Assembly (NCBI RefSeq): GCF_900177725.1 | Contig: NZ_FXAT01000001.1 | Span: 930,001 to 994,000, forward strand | Origin: Paraburkholderia susongensis | Lineage (GTDB): Bacteria > Pseudomonadota > Gammaproteobacteria > Burkholderiales > Burkholderiaceae | Reading direction: 5' to 3' | DNA length: 64,000 nucleotides | Shown: positions 55,962 to 64,000 of the stretch, in pieces | Layout: the number at the start of each line of letters is the position of its first letter | Numbering within the stretch: the first letter of the stretch is position 1 | Notes under the pieces: model-generated | Seen by the model: the letters and a program-made list of their open reading frames with translations, nothing else | Told to the model about the DNA's origin: nothing | Databases searched by the model: none | Position numbers and translations under genes: made by a program

Positions 55962-58511
55962 TGAACCGCACCGATGCCTTTATCGAACGCACAGGCGGCC
56001 CGTTTGCCGATTCCCACGGCAACGCGCAAGGCAACGCACAAGGCAACGCACACGCTACCGGGCAAAACGACGCATCGATCGGCGTCCCCCTGCCGCACGA
56101 ATCGGCCGCGCTGCACGTGAGCGGCGAAGCGGCCTACACCGACGACATCGCCGAGCTGCACGGCACGCTGCACGCGGCGCTCGGCCTCTCGCGCCACGCG
56201 CATGCGCGGATCGTTTCGATGGATCTCGACGCGGTCAGAAACGCACCCGGCGTCATCGCGGTGCTGACCGCCGACGACATCCCCGGTGAAAACAATTGCG
56301 GCCCCGTGCTGCACGACGATCCGATTCTCGCCGACGGCGAAGTGCTGTATCTCGGCCAGCCGGTATTCGCCGTGATCGCCGAGACTCACGAACTCGCGCG
56401 CCGCGCGGCCGCGCTCGCGCACAGCGGCGACGTGCTGCGCTATGAGCCGCTCGACGCGATTCTCAGCGTGGCCGACGCGAAGGCCGCGAAACAATTCGTG
56501 CTGCCGCCGCTGCATCTGCGGCGCGGCGAGCCCGACGCGCAAATCGCCGGCGCGCCGCATCGCCTGAGCGGCCGGTTCGAAGTGGGCGGCCAGGAGCAGT
56601 TCTATCTCGAAGGCCAGATCGCCTACGCGGTGCCGAAGGAAATGGACGGCATGCTCGTCTACAGCTCGACGCAGCATCCGAGCGAAATGCAGCAGGTCGT
56701 CGCGCATATGCTCGCCTGGCCCGCGCACAACGTCTTGTGCGAATGTCGGCGCATGGGCGGCGGCTTCGGCGGCAAGGAATCGCAATCGGCCCTCTTTGCG
56801 TGCGTGGCCGCGCTCGCCGCGCAGCGCCTGCGCCGGCCGGTCAAGCTGCGCGCCGATCGCGACGACGACTTCATGATTACCGGCAAGCGCCACGACGCGC
56901 TCTACGAATACGAAGCGGGTTTCGACGACAGCGGGCGCCTGCTCGGCGTGCGCGTCGAGATCGCATTGCGCGCGGGCTACTCCGCCGATCTCTCCGGCGC
57001 GGTCGCGACGCGCGCGGTGTGCCACTTCGACAACGCGTACTACCTGTCCGACGTCGATATCGTCGCGCTGTGCTGCAAGACGAATACGCAGTCGAACACC
57101 GCGTTTCGCGGCTTCGGCGGCCCACAGGGCGCGCTCGTGATGGAAGTGCTGCTCGATGGCATCGCGCGCGAGTTGCAGCTCGATCCGCTCGACGTGCGGC
57201 TCGCGAACTACTACGGCATCGGCGAGCGCGATACGACACCATACGGTCAGCGCGTCGAAGACAACATCATCGCGCCGCTCACCGAAGCGCTGCTCGATTC
57301 GAGCGGCTATCGCGCACGCCGCGCGGCACTCGCCGAATTCAATGCGAAGAGCCCGGTGCTCAAGCGCGGTCTCGCGTTTTCGCCGGTCAAGTTCGGCATC
57401 TCGTTCAACGTGCCGTTTCTGAATCAGGCCGGCGCGCTCGTCCACGTGTACAAGGACGGCTCGGTGCTCGTCAATCACGGCGGCACCGAGATGGGCCAGG
57501 GGCTCAACACGAAGGTCGCGCAGGTGGTCGCGAATCAGTTCGGCTTGCCGCTGTCGCGCGTGCGCGTGACGGCCGCCGATACGTCGAAGGTCGCCAACAC
57601 GTCGGCGACCGCGGCCTCCACCGGCAGCGATCTGAACGGCAAGGCCGCGGAAGCGGCGGCGCAAACGATCCGCGTGCGGCTCGCCGAACTCGCTGCGCAA
57701 CAACTCGGCGGTCAGGCGGGCGATGTACAGTTCGCGCACGGCACCGTGTCCGCGAACGGCGGCGCGATGCCGTTCGAACAGCTCGTCAACGCCGCGTATC
57801 TGGCACGCGTGCAGTTGTGGTCGGACGGTTTCTACTCGACGCCGAAGGTGCATTGGAATGCGCAAACGCTGATCGGTCATCCGTTCTATTACTTCGCGTA
57901 TGGCGCGGCGGTGTCGGAAGTCGTGATCGACACGCTGACCGGCGAATGGAAGCTCGTGCGTGCGGACGTGCTGCATGATGCGGGCCAGTCGATCAATCCG
58001 GCCATCGATCTCGGCCAGGTCGAAGGCGGCTTCATTCAGGGCATGGGCTGGCTCACGAGCGAGGAATTGTGGTGGAACCGCGAGGGCCGCCTGATGACGC
58101 ACGCGCCGTCCACGTACAAGATTCCCGCGGTCAGCGACACGCCCGCCGCGTTCCACGTGCGGCTCTACGAGAACAACAACGCGGAGCCGACCGTGTTCCG
58201 CTCGAAAGCGGTCGGCGAGCCGCCGTTGCTGCTGCCGTTCTCGGTGTTCCTTGCGATCCGCGATGCGATCGCCGCCGCGGTGCCGGGTGCGCAGCATGCT
58301 CCGCCATTGCGGGCGCCGGCCACGCCCGAGGCGATACTCGATGCGCTAGAGGCGTTGCAGAGCGGGAACCCGGGCACGCCCGCGGCCGAGTCCGCGAACG
58401 AATCCGCAGCCGAGTCCGCAGCCGAATCCGAAACATCATCCGCAAGCGCCAACGGCCGCACGCAACCCGCCGCACGGACACCCCGCGCGGCCCCGAATGG
58501 AGAACCGCCGG

Positions 58512-58531
<20 letters not shown>
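55961..58531 (+). CDS. xdhB: Xanthine dehydrogenase molybdenum-binding large subunit
   Basis: Catalytic Mo-MCD subunit of 856 residues, oxidising hypoxanthine and xanthine to urate. It has GQEQFYLEGQIAYAVP, CRRMGGGFGGKESQ, TNTQSNTAFRGFGGPQGALVMEV, and the catalytic glutamate in KAVGEPPLLLPFSVFLAIRDA near residue 760. The N-terminal NAQGNAQGNAHA and the Ala/Glu/Ser-rich tail (AESANESAAESAAESE) are repeat-encoded additions. It starts within the xdhA stop codon (coupling) and overlaps xdhC. Confidence 0.95.
56018..56053 (+). repeat. 12-bp tandem repeat at the xdhB 5' end
   Basis: GGCAACGCGCAA, GGCAACGCACAA and GGCAACGCACAC encode GNAQ, GNAQ and GNAH. Confidence 0.85.
58382..58441 (+). repeat. 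12-bp tandem repeat at the xdhB 3' end
   Basis: Four units encode AAES, ANES, AAES and AAES, followed by a decayed fifth unit (ETSS). Unit consensus GCAGCCGARTCC. Confidence 0.82.
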
Positions 58532-60706
<2,175 letters not shown>

Positions 60707-60709
60707 CGC

Positions 60710-60803
60710 GGCTTTGACCGAGAGGCTTTGATTCGAAAGCTTTGATTCAAAAGCATCGACTCGAATGCATTAACTCAAACGGATTAACCCAAAGGCTTTA
60801 ACC
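60710..60803. repeat. 14-bp degenerate tandem repeat between the adenine deaminase gene and guaD
   Basis: Six full units in perfect register plus a partial one: GGCTTTGACCGAGA, GGCTTTGATTCGAA, AGCTTTGATTCAAA, AGCATCGACTCGAA, TGCATTAACTCAAA, CGGATTAACCCAAA, then GGCTTTAACC. It starts three bases after the adenine deaminase stop codon. Confidence 0.9.
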
Positions 60804-60923
60804 GGCGGCCGGCGGCAACGGTCGCGTTCGCGAAAAATCGTGAAGCCCTCACGAACCCGCGCGAACGCAGGCCTTGCCGCCGTGCTCGCCGCCCAGCTTT
60901 CTACATCAGGAGACAGTTTTCCC

Positions 60924-62288
60924 ATGACCGAATCGGCTCACACCGCGCCCGCGGCGCAAACGGCATTCCGCGCACAACTGCTGACCTTCAACGGCGATCC
61001 CGCGCACTCGCCCAACGCGACGGTTTTCCACGAAGACGGCCTGCTGATCGTCGAAGACGGCCGCGTCGTCGCGGCGGACGCGTATGCCACGCTCGCGGCG
61101 CGGCTCGCGCCGGGCACGCAGATCGTGGACCGGCGCGACAAGCTGATCGTGCCGGGCTTCATCGACACGCACATCCACTATCCGCAGACCGACATGATCG
61201 CGTCGCCGGCACCCGGGTTGCTGCCGTGGCTCGACACGTACACGTTTCCGACCGAGCGCCGCTTCGCCGATTCCGCGTACGCGCGCGATACCGCGAGCTT
61301 TTTCGTCGACGAACTGCTCGCGTGCGGCACGACCACCGCGCTCGTGTACTGCACGGTGCACAAGGAATCGGCCGACGCGCTTTTCGCCGAGAGCGAGGCG
61401 CGCAATCTGCGCATGGTCGCGGGCAAGGTGTTGATGGACCGCAACTGCCCCGAGTTCCTGCGCGACACCGCGCAATCGGGCTACGACGACAGCGCCGAGC
61501 TGATCGGCCGCTGGCACAAGCGCGGGCGCCAGATGTACGCGCTCACGCCGCGCTTCGCGCCGACCTCGACCGAAGCGCAGCTCGAAGCGTGCGGCGCGCT
61601 CGCTCGCCTGCATCCGGACATCTTCATCCAGAGCCACGTCGCGGAAAACACCGACGAAGTGAAATGGGTCGCCGACCTGTTCCCCGGTCACCGCAGCTAT
61701 CTGGACATCTACGATCACTACGGGCTCCTGCGCCGCCGCGCCGTGTACGGCCACTGCATCCACCTCGACGAGGAAGACCGCAAACGCATGGCGCAAACCG
61801 GCGCGCTCGCCTCGCATTGCCCGACCTCGAACCTGTTCCTCGGCAGCGGCCTGTTCGATTTCGACAAAGCCGACGCGGCCGGCATGCCGATCGCGCTCGC
61901 GACGGACGTCGGCGGCGGCACGTCGTTCTCGATGCTGCAAACGATGAACGAAGCGCACAAGGTCGCGCGTCTGGGCGGCCATCATCTGACGGCCACGCGC
62001 ATGTTTTATCTGGCCACCGCGGGCGCGGCCGCGGCGCTCGATCTCGCGGACCACGTCGGCACGCTGCGGCCACACACCGAAGCGGACTTCGTCGTGCTCG
62101 ATCCGCAGGCGACGTCGCTGCTCGCGCGCCGCACCGGTCGGCGCGAATCGCTCGAAGAACTGCTGTTCGCGTTCGCGCTGCTCGGTGACGACCGTGCGGT
62201 GTACGAAACGTATGCGGCGGGCAAGCGCGTGCATCGTCGCGACGATGCGCGCCAGCGCGCGGCGGGAGGCGCGAGGATCGCGGCTTGA
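60924..62288 (+). CDS. guaD: Guanine deaminase
   Basis: Zinc amidohydrolase of 454 residues converting guanine to xanthine. It has VPGFIDTHIHYPQTDMIAS with the first metal ligands, TPRFAPTSTEAQLEACG, FIQSHVAENTDEVKWV, YGHCIHLDEEDRKRM and LATDVGGGTSFSMLQTMNEAHKVARL. The AGGAG at 60908 supports the start at 60924 (MTESAHTAPA). It is the last gene of the purine cluster; a terminator follows at 62357. Confidence 0.95.
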   Translation: MTESAHTAPAAQTAFRAQLLTFNGDPAHSPNATVFHEDGLLIVEDGRVVAADAYATLAARLAPGTQIVDRRDKLIVPGFIDTHIHYPQTDMIASPAPGLLPWLDTYTFPTERRFADSAYARDTASFFVDELLACGTTTALVYCTVHKESADALFAESEARNLRMVAGKVLMDRNCPEFLRDTAQSGYDDSAELIGRWHKRGRQMYALTPRFAPTSTEAQLEACGALARLHPDIFIQSHVAENTDEVKWVADLFPGHRSYLDIYDHYGLLRRRAVYGHCIHLDEEDRKRMAQTGALASHCPTSNLFLGSGLFDFDKADAAGMPIALATDVGGGTSFSMLQTMNEAHKVARLGGHHLTATRMFYLATAGAAAALDLADHVGTLRPHTEADFVVLDPQATSLLARRTGRRESLEELLFAFALLGDDRAVYETYAAGKRVHRRDDARQRAAGGARIAA

Positions 62289-62356
62289 TTGCCACATGAG
62301 CGCCGCGTGACCCGGCCGCGGTTGGATCGCGCTTCGACCTCTCGCCCTGCAGGACA

Positions 62357-62390
62357 AAACGGCGCTTCGTGATCGAAGCGCCGTTTTTTT
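62357..62390 (+). terminator. Intrinsic terminator of the purine cluster
   Basis: AAAACGGCGCTTCG, loop TGAT, CGAAGCGCCGTTTT, then further T residues. Confidence 0.92.
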
Positions 62391-62566
62391 GGTTCTTCGC
62401 CGATCTGCGGGAAGATGCACGCACCCCAAGCTTATTGGAATCATTGGAACGTTCAATTGTTCTTTTCGAGCCGAACAGGCCAAGATCGGGTCATACGATA
62501 CGGCTGCGTGATACCGGCCGGTCAACATGAGGCCAGCGACTGCGTGGATCGAACCCGAGGATTGAC

Positions 62567-63868
62567 ATGAGCACAGCGGAAGGACAAATGGGGATCACGG
62601 CGCGCGCATCACGAGGGATGGCGGGTGTGCTGGCGGGCCGCGACCATCGCTGGACCTCGAAGCTGCTGTTCGCCGGACCGGCTGTCGTCGCGTCGATCGC
62701 GTACATGGATCCGGGCAATTTTGCGACCAACATTCAGGCGGGAGCCAGATACGGCTACTCATTGCTTTGGGTCGTACTCGCCGCGAATCTCATTGCAATG
62801 CTGTTTCAGGCGTTGTCGGCCAAACTCGGCATCGTCACCGGGCGCAATCTTGCGGAGCTGAGCCGCGAGCACTTTCCTGCGCCGGTTGTCCTCGGGATGT
62901 GGGCTATCAGCGAGATAGCCGCGATGGCGACCGACCTCGCCGAGTTCCTCGGCGGGGCAATCGGCTTGTCGCTGCTTTTTCACATACCGCTGCTGTTCGG
63001 CATGGTCATCACCGGCGTTGTGACATACGCCATTCTGATGGGTGAGAAGCAGGGTTTTCGCCCTCTCGAGTTGATAATCGGCGGCCTCGTGGCGGCCGTT
63101 GCGTTGTCGTACGTCATCGAGCTGCTGATCGTTCAGGTTGCGTGGCCCGCCGTGGTGACCGGAACATTCGTGCCCCGATTGCAAGGCCCCGGTGCGCTAT
63201 CCGTTGCAGTCGGCATTCTCGGTGCGACGGTGATGCCGCACGCGATCTATCTGCATTCAGGGCTGACGCAGCATCGCACCCGGGCGAACAACGACGTGGA
63301 GCGCAGCAAGCTCGTCCGGTTCTCGAATGTCGAGGTCCTGATCGCGCTTACGGTGGCGGGGCTCGTCAATATGGCGATGGTCATCATGGCTTCGGGCGCA
63401 TTCCACGCGGGACACCCCGACGTGGCGGAAATCGAAACGGCCTATCACAGCCTGACACCGCTGCTTGGCGCCGCGGCAGCCGGAATTTTTCTTGTCTCTC
63501 TGCTGGCCTCCGGCATCTCGAGTTCAGTGGTCGGGACGATGGCCGGCCAGATGATCATGCAAGGTTTCACGGGCTTTCACATCCCGGCCTGGATTCGCCG
63601 GCTGGTGACGATGGTCCCGTCGTTCATCGTCGTCGCGCTCGGTCTGAATGCAACCGATGCGCTGGTCTACAGCCAGGTGGTACTGAGTTTCGCGCTGCCC
63701 GTGCCGATGATCGCGCTGGTGATCCTGACGTCGCGCCGCGACGTCATGGGCGCCTTCGCGAATCGCCGATGGGTGGCCGGCACCGCGATGGCCGGCACGG
63801 TCGTCATTCTCGCCCTCAATGCGGTCCTGTTGCTGCAGACTTTTGGCGTGACGATACCGGGGCTGTGA
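62567..63868 (+). CDS. mntH: Nramp family divalent metal transporter (MntH-type)
   Basis: Proton-coupled Mn(II)/Fe(II) importer of 433 residues with eleven membrane segments. The metal site residues are Asp48 and Asn51 in the first helix motif DPGNFATN and Met217 in the sixth helix motif MPHAIYLHSG, both canonical for Nramp. SD CGAGG lies six bases before the ATG at 62567; an in-frame ATG at 62588 is possible. No MntR or Fur box could be recognised in the leader. Confidence 0.93.
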   Translation: MSTAEGQMGITARASRGMAGVLAGRDHRWTSKLLFAGPAVVASIAYMDPGNFATNIQAGARYGYSLLWVVLAANLIAMLFQALSAKLGIVTGRNLAELSREHFPAPVVLGMWAISEIAAMATDLAEFLGGAIGLSLLFHIPLLFGMVITGVVTYAILMGEKQGFRPLELIIGGLVAAVALSYVIELLIVQVAWPAVVTGTFVPRLQGPGALSVAVGILGATVMPHAIYLHSGLTQHRTRANNDVERSKLVRFSNVEVLIALTVAGLVNMAMVIMASGAFHAGHPDVAEIETAYHSLTPLLGAAAAGIFLVSLLASGISSSVVGTMAGQMIMQGFTGFHIPAWIRRLVTMVPSFIVVALGLNATDALVYSQVVLSFALPVPMIALVILTSRRDVMGAFANRRWVAGTAMAGTVVILALNAVLLLQTFGVTIPGL

Positions 63869-63870
63869 GA

Positions 63871-63909
63871 GCGCGGCTTGAGGGTGCGGCTTGAGGGTGC
63901 ATTACGCGC
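63871..63909. repeat. 13-bp tandem duplication after the mntH stop codon
   Basis: GCGCGGCTTGAGG and GTGCGGCTTGAGG, followed by a decayed unit beginning GTGC. It starts two bases after the stop codon. The remaining sequence to 64000 shows no gene. Confidence 0.75.
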
Positions 63910-64000
63910 GTGCGCATGGGTGAAATTGAAAGCCTGGGTCGCTATAGTTATCCGAGCAACGCAAGGCGACCGGGGTTCGAGGGAGCGTTAGCGTCAACTT

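Overview
This is a GC-rich chromosomal segment from a Burkholderiaceae bacterium, most likely Burkholderia sensu lato (Paraburkholderia or Burkholderia). The assignment rests on gene order (gyrA - DUF2059 - serC - pheA - hisC - tyrA - aroA - cmk - rpsA - ihfB - lapAB - ugd - hldA - hldD - cysM, with an ompA-like gene, ubiG and ssrA on the other side of gyrA), on the tmRNA tag ANDDTFALAA, and on betaproteobacterial family members (DUF2968, DUF2059, FdsGBAD). No strain can be named from the sequence alone.

Layout. 1-5.5 kb: the 5' part of metN (minus), an alpha/beta hydrolase, an enoyl-CoA hydratase, a histone-deacetylase-like amidohydrolase and the lytic transglycosylase mltB. 5.6-25.1 kb: a long minus-strand block holding cysM, a ComEA-like protein, the heptose/LPS operon lapA-lapB-ugd-hldA-hldD, the aromatic amino acid and translation superoperon serC-pheA-hisC-tyrA-aroA-cmk-rpsA-ihfB, a DUF2059 exported protein, and gyrA. 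25.6-28.5 kb (plus): OmpA-family protein, ubiG, a HAD phosphatase (possibly MupP rather than Gph), and ssrA. 28.5-40 kb: small secreted proteins, then a ModE-like regulator divergent from an NAD-dependent molybdenum formate dehydrogenase operon fdsGBA-fdsD that lacks the usual fdhD/fdsC gene, an FAD monooxygenase and a TPR/glycosyltransferase-like protein. 40-48.7 kb: an MFS symporter, a GNAT acetyltransferase, an unrecognised membrane-anchored protein facing a DUF2968 protein, a class I glutamine amidotransferase with a very long disordered N-terminus, and a CPA2 antiporter. 48.9-53.2 kb: a compact catabolic cassette (DUF2848, MFS, GntR, amidase). 53.4-64 kb: dsbB, a purine degradation cluster (xdhABC, adenine deaminase, guaD) and an Nramp metal transporter.

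How the genes work together. The superoperon joins serine/PLP, phenylalanine, tyrosine, histidine and chorismate steps with translation and nucleoid genes and ends at a clear intrinsic terminator. The lap/ugd/hld block supplies nucleotide sugars, heptose and LPS assembly control. The purine cluster takes adenine and guanine to hypoxanthine/xanthine and then urate.

The two most unusual structural signals are (i) a 53-bp MITE-like palindrome made of two IS3-type inverted ends, inserted with a 4-bp target duplication into the loop of an intrinsic terminator (44.0 kb), and (ii) a recurring pattern of short-unit (9-14 bp) degenerate tandem repeats of unrelated sequence placed right at gene boundaries, often starting within a few bases of a stop codon, with 12-bp in-frame counterparts inside xdhA and xdhB.
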